Shown piece by piece: positions 49,820 to 58,709 of a stretch of DNA of 64,000 nt; positions within the stretch are counted from its first letter, which is position 1, and the number at the start of each line of letters is the position of its first letter. Under the pieces are notes generated by a model that did no database searches, was not told where the DNA came from, and saw nothing but the letters and a program-made list of their open reading frames with translations. The stretch lies in NCBI GenBank assembly GCA_042408195.1, contig JBHOQL010000040.1:1-64000 (forward strand), written 5' to 3'. This DNA comes from SpSt-600 sp042408195. Lineage in GTDB: Bacteria > Chloroflexota > Anaerolineae > SpSt-600. Position numbers and translations under genes: made by a program.

Positions 49820-50335
49820 ATGACCATTGCTGTTTATCCGGGAACCTTTGACCCTATCCACAATGGCCACATAGACATAGCTACCAGGGCTTCAAGGCTC
49901 TTCGATAAGCTCATAGTGGCTGTTTACGAAAGGCCTGGGAAGAACGTCCTCTTTTCAGTGGAAGAGCGGGTGAATATGGCCCGTAAGGCCTTTGAAGGCA
50001 ACCCCAAGATAATCGTGGAGAGCTACAATGCTCTTACGGTGGATTTTGCCCGTTCTAAAGGGGCCAAAGTCATAGTCCGCGGCCTCAGGGTCATTTCTGA
50101 CTTTGAACTTGAATTTCAGATGGCTCTGATCAACAAAAAACTGGCCCCTGAGATAGAATTCCTGTGCCTCATGACCAGCCAGGAGTACGCTTTCCTCAGC
50201 TCCAGTGTTGTGAAGGAAATCGCCGCCCTTGGTGGATGCCTAGATTCAATGGTCCCACCCCACGTGAAAGAAGCGCTCCTGCACAAACTCAAGGAAACCC
50301 AAACCGGAATTGCTCTCGTATCGCTGCGGGATTAA
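49820..50335 (+). CDS. coaD: Phosphopantetheine adenylyltransferase CoaD
   Basis: A 171 aa enzyme for the penultimate step of coenzyme A synthesis, adding AMP to 4'-phosphopantetheine. The nucleotide motif TFDPIHNGHIDI and the C-terminal FLSSSVVKEIA (ISSS-type) are intact, as is KVIVRGLR. GGAGGG precedes the ATG. It lies 19 bases after recG and three bases before a coiled-coil gene. Its lipid/CoA context matches the fatty acid kinase genes just upstream. Confidence 0.96.
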   Translation: MTIAVYPGTFDPIHNGHIDIATRASRLFDKLIVAVYERPGKNVLFSVEERVNMARKAFEGNPKIIVESYNALTVDFARSKGAKVIVRGLRVISDFELEFQMALINKKLAPEIEFLCLMTSQEYAFLSSSVVKEIAALGGCLDSMVPPHVKEALLHKLKETQTGIALVSLRD

Positions 50336-50338
50336 ACT

Positions 50339-50791
50339 ATGGAATCGCTTTTCCTCATAGACAGATTGGAGAGTTTTATTCAGAAGGGACTTAAAGTGCC
50401 CTTCACTCCTTTCGTGATCCTCAACGAAGATGAGATACTGAGCCTCATAGACAAGCTCCGCCTCTCTCTACCTCAGGAAATTGAGGAAGCAAAACACATA
50501 GCCGAGGAAAGGGATGCTATCCTGAAAAGTGCACAGGAGGAAGCTGAGAAAATCGTGAGCAGGGCCAGGGAAAAGGCTCTGGAGATACTGAGCGAACACG
50601 AGATCGTGAAGAGGGCGGAAAGCAGGGCTAAAACTATTGAAGAAAAAGCTCTCAAAAGGGCACAGGAACTCACCCAGAGCGCTGACCAGTACGCTTTGGA
50701 GGTCCTCCAGGACCTTGAAACCCGGCTCCTGGCGTTGCTGAAGGAAATCCAGAATGGAATAAAAGAGCTCAAGGGCAAGGAACAGCGGTAG
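50339..50791 (+). CDS. Coiled-coil protein of unknown function
   Basis: A 150 aa protein, not recognised as a named family. After a short hydrophobic start, most of the chain (about 45-148) is charged, Glu/Lys/Ala-rich and strongly helical, like the b subunit of ATP synthase or DivIVA-type coiled coils. No membrane segment. It follows coaD by three bases, a position in which similar short coiled-coil proteins occur in related bacteria. It might scaffold membrane or cell-division proteins; this is a guess from shape. Confidence 0.65.
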   Translation: MESLFLIDRLESFIQKGLKVPFTPFVILNEDEILSLIDKLRLSLPQEIEEAKHIAEERDAILKSAQEEAEKIVSRAREKALEILSEHEIVKRAESRAKTIEEKALKRAQELTQSADQYALEVLQDLETRLLALLKEIQNGIKELKGKEQR

Positions 50792-50792
50792 C

Positions 50793-50832
50793 AGAGGATC
50801 GGCTCTTTTTCGCTTGGCTCAGTTGATCCTCT
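50793..50832. terminator. Inverted repeat between convergent genes, possible terminator
   Basis: AGAGGATC (50793-50800) and GATCCTCT (50825-50832) form an 8-base inverted repeat with a 24-base loop that contains a T-run (CTCTTTTTC at 50803-50811). A short inner pair AGAG/CTCT directly before the T-run could also form. It overlaps the last codons of the lipid kinase gene. The shape suits a weak two-way terminator; other arrangements are possible. Confidence 0.35.
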
Positions 50833-51766
50833 TCTTGAAAATGAACAAATCAGCAGGACAGGTAGGAGGAATAAGGGCCTTTAAGGCCAGAGGCTTGACT
50901 TCTATTTGCACCGGGGTTTTGCCTATCGGTTCGCCGTCCACTTGAATGGAAAAAGGCCGCGCCGTTTCCACAATAAGGCGAGCTACCCGTTTCATTTCAA
51001 CCAGAGGATCGCTCACATGCTTGCCAGAAAATACAGAGTAAACGTGGTGGATAAACTGAGGGAACCGGTAACCCTTGAAAATACAGAGATCCAGCAGCCC
51101 ATCATTAAGCCGGGCATACGGTGCTACTTCTATTAACCCTCCGTAAAGGCGGACATTGCTCGCAATAGCCAGGATGATCCTACGCTTTAAAATCCTCCCG
51201 TTTATTCGGAAGACGGTCCTTGTCCCCAGGAAAGTTATGGCTGTTATCACCCCCGCTATTACGAAGGCCATGGCTCCGAACTTCCTCTTCACTGCAGGGT
51301 GAGATTCCACTTCTTCGGCAACGAGGGCATCTATACCTATGCCGCACCAGAGCAGGAAGTGGCGACCATTGGCCAAGCCTACGTCCACGGAGGTCACGGA
51401 GGATTCCAGTAATATCTCCGCCGCTCTGCACGCATCGGGCAAACTGAGGAAAAGGTTAGCAGAGGTTAACCCCAATTGCCTGGCCCATACATTACCAGTG
51501 CCGAGAGGTAAAACGCCGAGAGCTGTTTCTGTTCCCACAATACCGTTAACTACTCCGTTAACAGTGCCATCGCCCCCCGCAGCTATGACTGCATCATAGC
51601 GGAGGGAAGCAGCCTCCTTCGCAAGGGAATAAACCTCATCGCTGCTTTCCGTTTCCACTATTTCCACCTTCCACCCACCCTTTCCAAGGACTGCGGCCGC
51701 TTTGGTCAGAGCCCCCCAGTTGCGGCGAGGGCCTGCAGCAGGGTTGAAGATTATAAGCCCCCTCAT
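50819..51766 (-). CDS. Diacylglycerol/lipid kinase family protein (YegS/DgkB-like)
   Basis: A 315 aa soluble lipid kinase. Marks are IFNPAAGPRRNWG at the start, the nucleotide motif AAGGDGTVNGVVNGI near residue 62, LPLGTGNVWA and, in the C-terminal beta domain, IQVDGEPIGKTPVQIEV. It phosphorylates a lipid such as diacylglycerol with ATP; the exact lipid cannot be read from sequence. Its ATG overlaps the stop of the upstream kinase gene as ATGA. Confidence 0.88.
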   Translation of the reverse strand: MRGLIIFNPAAGPRRNWGALTKAAAVLGKGGWKVEIVETESSDEVYSLAKEAASLRYDAVIAAGGDGTVNGVVNGIVGTETALGVLPLGTGNVWARQLGLTSANLFLSLPDACRAAEILLESSVTSVDVGLANGRHFLLWCGIGIDALVAEEVESHPAVKRKFGAMAFVIAGVITAITFLGTRTVFRINGRILKRRIILAIASNVRLYGGLIEVAPYARLNDGLLDLCIFKGYRFPQFIHHVYSVFSGKHVSDPLVEMKRVARLIVETARPFSIQVDGEPIGKTPVQIEVKPLALKALIPPTCPADLFIFKKRIN

Positions 51767-52374
51767 CGCTGTAACACTCGCAGAATTTTCTGGATTTCTT
51801 CTTCCAGATCCTTGCTGGTATCCACTACAATGTGGGGTCTGCTAATAGGCTGCTGGTAGTGCTTCATCCGCCAATAGACACACCAATCAGCATCGGAAAG
51901 GTCATGATTGTCTCTGGCTGTGTGGCGCTTTTCCAGCCTTGCCCGCACTACTTCTTCTGGCGCTACCGTCTGGACTATAACCAATCTTGCGTTGTTCCTT
52001 TCGGCCAGACGGTAGATGTATTCCCGGTGGACTTCCGAAAGGTTTGTGGCATCAAAGATAACCCTCAGCCCTTTCTTCAAGAGTCTGTCAATCAGGATAT
52101 GGCATACCCTGTGGACAAGAGCGCTCTCCCGCGGAGAGTAGGTGGGGGGATTGAACAAAGTCTTCCGGACGAAATCCGACTCCACCACTACGAAAGGGAC
52201 CCTCTCGCACAACTTTCTGGCCAAGTAAGATTTCCCTGTGCCTGGCAAACCCGAAAGCATTACCAAAACGGGATAAGCAGTAATATCGGAGGTGTTAGCA
52301 AGTTTACTCTCTATCGTAGCTACTGCTTCTTCCAAGTTTATGGAACGCTCAGGTTTGGGCCTTTCCCTCTCCAT
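51763..52374 (-). CDS. P-loop kinase of the AAA_33/zeta-like family
   Basis: A 203 aa protein with one P-loop kinase domain: Walker A SGLPGTGKSYLARKL, a lid and an Asp in FDATNLSEVHREYI. Relatives phosphorylate small molecules, RNA ends or, in zeta toxins, sugar nucleotides. There is no antitoxin-like partner here, so I do not call it a toxin. ATG 52374 is preceded by AGGAG; a GTG at 52383 is also possible. It lies between the histidine kinase and the lipid kinase in one unit. Confidence 0.75.
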   Translation of the reverse strand: MERERPKPERSINLEEAVATIESKLANTSDITAYPVLVMLSGLPGTGKSYLARKLCERVPFVVVESDFVRKTLFNPPTYSPRESALVHRVCHILIDRLLKKGLRVIFDATNLSEVHREYIYRLAERNNARLVIVQTVAPEEVVRARLEKRHTARDNHDLSDADWCVYWRMKHYQQPISRPHIVVDTSKDLEEEIQKILRVLQR

Positions 52375-52389
52375 ACTCCACACTCCTGG

Positions 52390-53937
52390 CTAATTTGGTG
52401 CAGAGCTTCTGGGTATAGGAGCTTCTATCAGGGCGCGAGTTCCCGTGCCTCCGTCCCTGCGCTCTATTGTAAAGGAACCCTTCAAATCTTCCTCAACAAG
52501 AGTGCGGACTATCTGAAGGCCAAGGGTTTGCTTCGACTCCGGCTCGCTGAAGCCTATTCCATCATCGATTATTTCAATGGAAAACCGCTTCCCGGCCTGC
52601 ACAACCGTAACGGATACAGTACCGCGTTCTTTTCCGATGAAGGCGTGCTCCAAAGCGTTCTGAAGTAGTTCGCTCACTGCTAAAGCGAGGGCAGTAGCAG
52701 GGCGAGCGGGGAGGAAGAAGGTCTGGCCCTGAACCTTCACCGCTATTTCCCTGCCAGGGACTTTCATGTTTTCAGCCAGGAGGGCACTGAGCTTCTCCAA
52801 AAGAGCAAGGATATCTACCTGGTGGAACCCCTTACTTGAGAGTAAGTCATGGACGGTAGCAATGCTCATGATTCTATTTATAGCCTCCTGTAAAGAACGG
52901 CTTGCAGACCTGTTTTTTTCCTCGGCCATCTGCATCCTTAAAAGCATTGCTATGGTCTGGAGGTTGTTCTTGATGCGGTGATGCATTTCCCTTATCACTG
53001 TCATCCCGGTAACGAGAGTAGCGTTCTCGATAGCAAGGGCTATCTGGTTTGCCAGAGTTGAAAGGAATCTGACTTCTTCCCGGGTGAAGTTTCGAGGTTT
53101 TTCGGTGTAGCAGCTCAGCACCCCCCTAATTTGTTCCCTAAGGATAAGAGGAACAGCCAGAATGGAGGGAGTTCCGGATAATACCAGGGGCTCACCGCTT
53201 GAGGCAACCATTTCGAGGCCGGGGAGGACCCTGGCCGGACCATAGGAGGCCCGTGTGGAGAGCTCACCCCCTTCATCCAGGATGAGGAGAGAAGAACCAT
53301 CGGCCTTTATCATCCTGGCTGCCATTTCCACCACCAGCCTGAGCACATCGTCAAGGTAAAGAGGCGAAACAATCGTCTTGCTGACTTCAGCCAGAGCCGA
53401 GAGCTCTTCCAGCTGACGCTGCATGCTATCGTAAAGCATGGCCTTCTCAATGGCTCCGGCGGCCAGATCGGCTGCCAGACTGAGGAGTTCAATCTCTTCT
53501 TCAGTGTAATCGTGATAGGAGGAGGTCTGAACGTTTATTGCCCCTATGACTCTGCCCTGGATTGAGAGGGGGACTGCCATCAGGGATTTGAATTGCCACT
53601 CCTCTGTTTCAGGCAGATACTTGAAGCGAGGGTCCGCAGCAGCATCTCTCACTGCCACCGGAACCCCGTGGAGGGCAGCCCACCCCGTTAGACCTTCGCC
53701 GAGGCGGAGTTTCGCTTTGCCTATAGCCTGGGGAGCAAGCCCTGTCGATGCTCTCAGCACCAAATATTCCCCTGATTTGTCCAGAAGGTAAATGGAACAA
53801 GAATCTACCTTTAGGACCTCAGCCGTGGTGCTGGTTATTAGCTGCAGGGTTGTAGCCAGGTCCATGGCCGAATTTATGGCGTTGGTTATCCGCCTTATAG
53901 CCGAGACAAGGGCTTCTTTTTCCACAATTTTCCCCAA
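52390..53937 (-). CDS. Soluble histidine kinase with two GAF domains (HisKA_2 type)
   Basis: A 515 aa kinase without membrane segments. Two GAF domains (about 25-165 and 185-305) precede a HisKA_2 phosphoacceptor (REMHHRIKNNLQ, near His319/His320) and an HATPase domain with SELLQNALEHAF and DDGIGF. It senses a cytoplasmic signal and passes phosphate to a regulator not encoded next to it. The start is uncertain: TTG 53937 lies only four bases after a TATAAT box, so a GTG at 53925 may be the real start on a nearly leaderless transcript. Confidence 0.85.
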   Translation of the reverse strand: MGKIVEKEALVSAIRRITNAINSAMDLATTLQLITSTTAEVLKVDSCSIYLLDKSGEYLVLRASTGLAPQAIGKAKLRLGEGLTGWAALHGVPVAVRDAAADPRFKYLPETEEWQFKSLMAVPLSIQGRVIGAINVQTSSYHDYTEEEIELLSLAADLAAGAIEKAMLYDSMQRQLEELSALAEVSKTIVSPLYLDDVLRLVVEMAARMIKADGSSLLILDEGGELSTRASYGPARVLPGLEMVASSGEPLVLSGTPSILAVPLILREQIRGVLSCYTEKPRNFTREEVRFLSTLANQIALAIENATLVTGMTVIREMHHRIKNNLQTIAMLLRMQMAEEKNRSASRSLQEAINRIMSIATVHDLLSSKGFHQVDILALLEKLSALLAENMKVPGREIAVKVQGQTFFLPARPATALALAVSELLQNALEHAFIGKERGTVSVTVVQAGKRFSIEIIDDGIGFSEPESKQTLGLQIVRTLVEEDLKGSFTIERRDGGTGTRALIEAPIPRSSAPN

Positions 53938-53941
53938 CGTT

Positions 53942-53970
53942 ATTATAAAACAGGCATAGGAAAAGGGGAA
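53942..53970 (-). promoter_or_regulatory. Promoter of the histidine kinase gene
   Basis: On the minus strand, TTCCCC (53970-53965) and TATAAT (53947-53942) are 17 bases apart. The -35 element departs from consensus but is the same hexamer as that of the divergent cyclase gene. Transcription would start near 53935, almost at the coding start. Confidence 0.5.
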
Positions 53971-54275
53971 AACATTTCTCTCTGCCCGTTGCTAGTGCTT
54001 GGACTGCGCAGGCCACGAACGCTCTAAAAACAGTGCATCCAACTGCGTTTGAATAGCCCTCCCTTGTCCACCTATTTTGTCCACTTCAAGAATTTCAGGA
54101 TGGCCGCTGCGGCACAGGCTTCCCAGTCCGTTCCAAATTTAACCACCCACGACGGCTCTGGGCTTGACATGGCTTAAAGGCTTACCCCTAAAGAGGTTGT
54201 GAAATAGGTTTCTCAAATGCCCCCTCACCACGTGCATTCCAGCGAAGCTGAATGAACGCTCGAGAGCTGGCCCCC
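53971..54275. other. Intergenic stretch between the histidine kinase and cyclase genes
   Basis: No gene or RNA is recognisable. A TTGACA near 54169 lacks a good -10 partner at the right distance. The stretch is bounded by two promoters that share the same -35 hexamer. Confidence 0.4.
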
Positions 54276-54304
54276 TTCCCCCCAACGAATTATTGGGGTA
54301 TAAT
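54276..54304 (+). promoter_or_regulatory. Promoter of the cyclase-truD operon
   Basis: TTCCCC (54276-54281) and TATAAT (54299-54304) are 17 bases apart. The -35 hexamer is poor by sigma-70 standards, suggesting an activator. The spacer is filled by a perfect inverted repeat (next entry). GGAGG precedes the ATG at 54323. Confidence 0.55.
54280..54298 (+). promoter_or_regulatory. Inverted repeat in the cyclase promoter, candidate operator
   Basis: CCCCAA (54280-54285), seven bases, then TTGGGG (54293-54298) make a perfect 6-base inverted repeat directly between the -35 and -10 elements. A dimeric regulator bound here would block or reshape the promoter. A DNA or RNA hairpin role is less likely because the repeat lies before the predicted transcription start. 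Confidence 0.5.
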
Positions 54305-54322
54305 TAGCCGAAGGAGGAAACT

Positions 54323-55666
54323 ATGCAGCCCTTCGAGGAACTTCTAAGCGAGATAGAGAACCTGCAGCGTGAAATCCGCGAACTGCAGAAAAGGCTGATC
54401 AAACCGGGCGAGCTCAATCTACCAGAACTTAGGAAAAGCTTGGCCAGTTTCTCAGAAATGGCCTGGAAACTCAAGATACTGGAAGGCTCATCGGAACGTC
54501 TACTGGTTTTAGCCAGGGAACTGCAAGCTTCTTTCAGTGACTATGTCCTTAGCGCTTCCCTTTTTTCCCACCTCCATACCCTCACTCGAAGCCTTTTTTC
54601 ATCGCTTGAAGTTCCCATCGCGGACGTAACGGCCGAAACTCTGCAGAAAGCCCTGAATGCCAGGGCGATATGTGCCCTTTTTCCGGTCTCTGGGCCAAAG
54701 AAATTCAAGCAAGAGCAATGGCTCGGAGATGTTTCCCTTGAAGAGAATAACCAGGAGTTCAGAGAAGCCCTAAGAGGCTCCAAGACAATTCCGGCTGCGA
54801 AAGGCTTTATAACCCCCCTTAAGGGGTTGAAAGGTCCAAAAGGGTTACTTTACATAGAAACTGAAAGCCGTGGGCCTCAGGAATTGGCTTTCGCTGAAAC
54901 CGTAGCTTCTTTAGTTGGGCTCTTCTTGGAGATAAAGGAACTGGCTGGAGAACTGGAAAGGACTCTCTATGACCTGGCCAAGCTTCAAGCCATAAAGGAG
55001 CAAGAAGAGTTGGAGAAGGATTACATAAGGGCCCTGTTCAGCCGTTTCGTTTCCCCCCAAGTGGTGGAAAAACTGGCCTCTGATCCTTCCATCCTCCGGC
55101 TGGGGGGAGTGAGGCAGGAGATAACTATCCTCTTCGCCGACATCCGAGGGTTCACAGCTCTCAGCGAGAAACTTCCTCCCGAAGACCTGGTAAAAACACT
55201 GAATCAGTATCTATCCATCGCAGCCAATGCCATCCTGGAAGAAGAAGGAACCCTGGACAAATTCCTGGGGGACGCCGTTATGGCTTTCTTCAATGCGCCG
55301 TTTCCCCAAGAACAGCACGTATTAAAGGGTGCTAGGGCTGCCTTGAGGATAAAGAAGAGATTGGAAGAACTCCATGCCCGAAATGAACTCCCTCTCAAAC
55401 TCTACTTCGGCATAGGGTTGAACGTTGGCGAGGCGGTTATCGGTAATATAGGAACATCTATGCAGATGAACTATACAGCGATCGGGGATTGTGTGAACGT
55501 TGCCAAGAGGTTGCAGGAAATGGCCAGGCCTGGTCAGATACTCATAAGCGCTGCCGTCTACGAACGGATAAAAGATAAAGCCCTCGTCCGTACCCTCCCG
55601 CCTACTTCAATCCCGGGGAAATCCTACCGCGAACACATTTACGAACTCTTGGACCTTATGGAATGA
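54323..55666 (+). CDS. Class III adenylate cyclase with N-terminal coiled coil and GAF-like domain
   Basis: A 447 aa soluble cyclase that makes cAMP. A short coiled coil (5-25), a GAF-like sensor region (about 75-205) and a helical linker precede the catalytic domain (about 262-440). Metal-binding Asp273 (FADIRGF) and Asp317 (GDAVMAFF) are present, as are the adenine-selecting Lys313 and Asp389 and the transition-state Asn392/Arg396 (GDCVNVAKR). All key residues being present argues for an active adenylate, not guanylate, cyclase. The stop overlaps the truD start as ATGA. Confidence 0.9.
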   Translation: MQPFEELLSEIENLQREIRELQKRLIKPGELNLPELRKSLASFSEMAWKLKILEGSSERLLVLARELQASFSDYVLSASLFSHLHTLTRSLFSSLEVPIADVTAETLQKALNARAICALFPVSGPKKFKQEQWLGDVSLEENNQEFREALRGSKTIPAAKGFITPLKGLKGPKGLLYIETESRGPQELAFAETVASLVGLFLEIKELAGELERTLYDLAKLQAIKEQEELEKDYIRALFSRFVSPQVVEKLASDPSILRLGGVRQEITILFADIRGFTALSEKLPPEDLVKTLNQYLSIAANAILEEEGTLDKFLGDAVMAFFNAPFPQEQHVLKGARAALRIKKRLEELHARNELPLKLYFGIGLNVGEAVIGNIGTSMQMNYTAIGDCVNVAKRLQEMARPGQILISAAVYERIKDKALVRTLPPTSIPGKSYREHIYELLDLME

Positions 55667-56853
55667 GGATGATTTTCAAAACTCGCCCCGAAGATTTTAT
55701 AGTAAAAGAAAACCTTCGCATTAAACCTCAGCCTTCAGGTCCATATGCCCTCTACCAGGTGACCAAAAGAGGGATTTCCACCCTTCAGGTTCACGTTCGC
55801 CTAGCTTCGGCTTTGGGAGTAAAGCCTTCGGCAATTGTTTTCCCTGGGTTGAAAGACCGAAAGGCTATAGCGAGCCAGTTTTTCTCTCTGAAGGGAAAGG
55901 GACCGGATGAACTAAAGGGGCCGGGTTTTTCGGCTAAGCTGGTTGGTTTTTTCCACCGCCATCTGAGCCCAGAAGACATTCAGTCCAACGAATTCACCCT
56001 CACCCTCAGGCTAATACCGCCCGATACAGAGCTCGCCCTTGAAAAAGCTGTGGCCGAAATACAGAAGGATGGTCTTCCCAATTACTTTGACCGCCAGCGC
56101 TTCGCCTCCATAAGCCCCGATGGAGAATTTCCGGGAAAGAAAATCTTGCAGCGGGATCCTGAAGGTGCCCTTAGGCTTTACTTGACGGCTCCTTCCCCTC
56201 TGGATCCGCCCTCCTACCGGGCTTTCAAGGATAAAGCCCGGGAACTCTGGGGTCAGTGGGATGCCCTTTTGAATGAAGCTCCATCTCCTTCAAACCTCCG
56301 GAGCGTCCTGACCTTCCTGAAGGACCATCCCACAGATTTCCGAAAAGCTCTCAACCTCGTAACTCCGAGGATTTTGACCCTCTTCTTATCTTCTTACCAG
56401 AGCTGGCTCTGGAACAAGTTGGCCGGAAGGTTCATACGGGAAAAACTTGAAGAGAATGAAGTTCCCTTTTCGGAGCTGGAGATAGTGGGAGAAAGCCTCC
56501 CCTTTTACACGTATCTGCCAGAGAGGCTGAAGGAAGAACTTGCGGGAATTATACTGCCCTTTTTCCACCACAGAGCGAGCTTTGAAAATCCGGCGATTTC
56601 CCGCATAGCTCGGGAAATCCTGGAGGAGGAAGGACTTGGGCTAAGGGATTTCAAGGCGCGCATCCTTGATAAAGCTTACCTGAGCCGGGGCGGAAGGAGC
56701 CTATTGCTCTTTCCCCAGATTTTGAGCTACAAAATCGACAAAGATGAACTTAATCCAGGGGCCATTAAAATGGACCTGAAGATGCTCCTTCCGCCCGGCA
56801 CCTATGCTACTTTAGTGGTAAAAGCGTTGGCTCTGAGGTTTATGGGTCAGTAA
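55663..56853 (+). CDS. truD: tRNA pseudouridine(13) synthase TruD
   Basis: TruD makes pseudouridine 13 in certain tRNAs. The 396 aa protein has RPEDFIV at the start, the catalytic motif GLKDRKA with its Asp near residue 64, NYFDRQRFAS, and the inserted TRUD domain (about 150-310). The NYFDRQRF form differs from the NYFGEQRFG of gammaproteobacteria and looks closer to archaeal forms. It is coupled to the cyclase gene by an ATGA overlap. Its 3' end overlaps apt by seven bases. Confidence 0.9.
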   Translation: MRMIFKTRPEDFIVKENLRIKPQPSGPYALYQVTKRGISTLQVHVRLASALGVKPSAIVFPGLKDRKAIASQFFSLKGKGPDELKGPGFSAKLVGFFHRHLSPEDIQSNEFTLTLRLIPPDTELALEKAVAEIQKDGLPNYFDRQRFASISPDGEFPGKKILQRDPEGALRLYLTAPSPLDPPSYRAFKDKARELWGQWDALLNEAPSPSNLRSVLTFLKDHPTDFRKALNLVTPRILTLFLSSYQSWLWNKLAGRFIREKLEENEVPFSELEIVGESLPFYTYLPERLKEELAGIILPFFHHRASFENPAISRIAREILEEEGLGLRDFKARILDKAYLSRGGRSLLLFPQILSYKIDKDELNPGAIKMDLKMLLPPGTYATLVVKALALRFMGQ

Positions 56854-57359
56854 TAAATCAAAGCATGGATTGGGTACTTGGAGATCTTATCCCTACCCTT
56901 GAGATAGGTCAGGTCAATGAGGAGGGCTATGCCAACGACTTCGCCACCGAGCTTCTCCACAAGTTTGGCTGTAGCTTCCAGAGTTCCCCCTGTGGCCAGG
57001 ACATCGTCAAAGAGAAGGACCTTTTGCCCAGGCTTTATTGCATCTTTGTGGATTTCAATCGCGTCGGTCCCGTATTCCAAAGCGTATTCCTGCCGGATCG
57101 TTTCGGCAGGGAGCTTACCGGGCTTCCTGGCAGGGACAAAACCTGCCCCGAGCTTATAAGCCAAGGCCCCTCCAAAGATGAAACCGCGGGCTTCAACACT
57201 CACTACGAGGTCTATCCCCTTACCAATGAAGGGTTCAGCCAGGCGGTCAACTGCCTCCCGGAAAGCTTCAGGAACCTTGAGGAGCGTCGTTATATCCCTG
57301 AAAATAATGCCAGGCTTGGGCCAATCCGGAATATTACGGATATACTGGGCAAGGTCCAT
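56847..57359 (-). CDS. apt: Adenine phosphoribosyltransferase
   Basis: A 170 aa purine salvage enzyme that joins adenine to PRPP. It starts MDLAQYIRNIPDWPKPGIIFRDIT, carries VEARGFIFGGALAYKLG, and has the PRPP motif VLLFDDVLATGGT. Length and motifs are complete. It is a single-gene unit convergent with truD (seven-base overlap at the ends) and divergent from an orphan binding-protein lipoprotein. AGGAGGGGG precedes the ATG. Confidence 0.96.
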   Translation of the reverse strand: MDLAQYIRNIPDWPKPGIIFRDITTLLKVPEAFREAVDRLAEPFIGKGIDLVVSVEARGFIFGGALAYKLGAGFVPARKPGKLPAETIRQEYALEYGTDAIEIHKDAIKPGQKVLLFDDVLATGGTLEATAKLVEKLGGEVVGIALLIDLTYLKGRDKISKYPIHALIYY

Positions 57360-57415
57360 CTTCCCCCTCCTAGGTGGATTCTAATCGATTCACATTTTAA
57401 CAGAGGAAAGGGAAA

Positions 57416-58609
57416 ATGGCAACCAAGTTACTGCCCCAAATCCTAATCATTGTTCTATTGCTCATTTCAGGATGTGCAACTCAATCCCCCCCTACCCCCA
57501 CACCTACGGCAACACCCTCTCCCACCCTCCTTCCGACACTCACACCCCAGGTTATTTCCTCAAAGCAGATAAGCCTCATCCTCTGGTTGCCTGATGAGCT
57601 TTTCCTTGAAGATAAACCTGGAAGAAAAGCCCTGGAAAGGGAAATCCAATCTTTCGAGCAAGCTCACGCTGGAGTTAAGGTCAAGGTTTACGTTAAAAAG
57701 GCACGGGGGAAAGGGGGTATTGCTGACCTTCTCTTTAACGCTCACAAAGTAGCTCCTTTGGTCCTGCCTGACCTGGTAGTGTTGGACGCAGCGGAAGCGG
57801 CATGGCTCGGGGAGGAGTTGTTTCAACCCCTCGAAGAAGTTCCCGAAGGCCTCTTTCCCTTTTCCGTAAGCTCAAATTTCGTCTACCTTGCGGTGGATGT
57901 GGACCATCTTGCTTACAATACTGGAATCGTGACCTCACCTCTTTCCACCTGGTGGGACGTTACGGAAAACCTTGGAGGTTTGTTGATTTTCCCTTCTGGA
58001 GAAGCGTTGGCAGCTCAGTATCTTGCCCTGGGAGGTCGCTTTCGTGATGAAGGAGGGAGGCTGATCCTCCAAAAAGAAATTTTGGCTGAAGCATTGAGGC
58101 TCTGGGAGAAGGGGCTGGAAAACGGAGCAATTTCACCCCTTTCCCGCCAGCTCAAAGATGCCGAGGAAGGTTGGAGGTTATACCTTACGGGTAAGGTGGC
58201 TATGGTCAAGGTGAGGGCTTCTCTATTCGCAGCAGCGAAAGGGAAGCTTCGCCAGACAGCTTTCGCCCCTTTACCCTCTATGACCCCTATAGCATGGGGC
58301 TGGGTAGCAGGTATTGTAACACAGGACCCGCGTAGGAAAGAAGCGGCTGAAGGATTAGTAAAATGGTTGCTGCAGCCCGAACGGAACAGGCAGTGGACTT
58401 TGGAAGCGAACCTATTGCCCGTACACCGGGAAACTTGCGCACAGGCGGAAGAACATTATTTGCTCTTCCTCTGCAGACTGCTGGAATCGGCTCACCCTTC
58501 CCCTCCATCTACATTGCTGGAACCGCTGAGGGAAGCCCTCTGGAGCGTGTTATCAGGGAAAACCACCCCCGATGAAGCAGCCCGCAGAGCCACAAACATA
58601 ATTCCTTGA
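57416..58609 (+). CDS. Orphan extracellular solute-binding lipoprotein (family 1, sugar type)
   Basis: A 397 aa lipoprotein (lipobox ISGC, Cys21) with a Pro/Thr linker (25-44) and a family 1 binding-protein fold. Visible parts are the FEQAHAGVKVKVYV strand, the LPDLVVLDAAEAAWLG hinge and the PSGEALAAQYLAL stretch. Family 1 proteins bind sugars or polyols for ABC import. No permease or ATPase gene is beside it, so it must use a distant system or act as a sensor. The ATG follows GAGGAAAGGGA. Confidence 0.82.
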   Translation: MATKLLPQILIIVLLLISGCATQSPPTPTPTATPSPTLLPTLTPQVISSKQISLILWLPDELFLEDKPGRKALEREIQSFEQAHAGVKVKVYVKKARGKGGIADLLFNAHKVAPLVLPDLVVLDAAEAAWLGEELFQPLEEVPEGLFPFSVSSNFVYLAVDVDHLAYNTGIVTSPLSTWWDVTENLGGLLIFPSGEALAAQYLALGGRFRDEGGRLILQKEILAEALRLWEKGLENGAISPLSRQLKDAEEGWRLYLTGKVAMVKVRASLFAAAKGKLRQTAFAPLPSMTPIAWGWVAGIVTQDPRRKEAAEGLVKWLLQPERNRQWTLEANLLPVHRETCAQAEEHYLLFLCRLLESAHPSPPSTLLEPLREALWSVLSGKTTPDEAARRATNIIP

Positions 58610-58709
58610 GTTTTACTTACTGATTTTCCGAGCAAAAGAGAATCGCCTGATTTTACTTCCCCTTTGCATTCACATTTGAGCTGCTTAGTTCGAACGGCCT
58701 TTTACAATT

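Noticed and set aside
51763..52374. P-loop kinase as a zeta toxin
   Set aside because: There is no antitoxin gene beside it and it is co-transcribed with a lipid kinase; the family also includes many non-toxic kinases.
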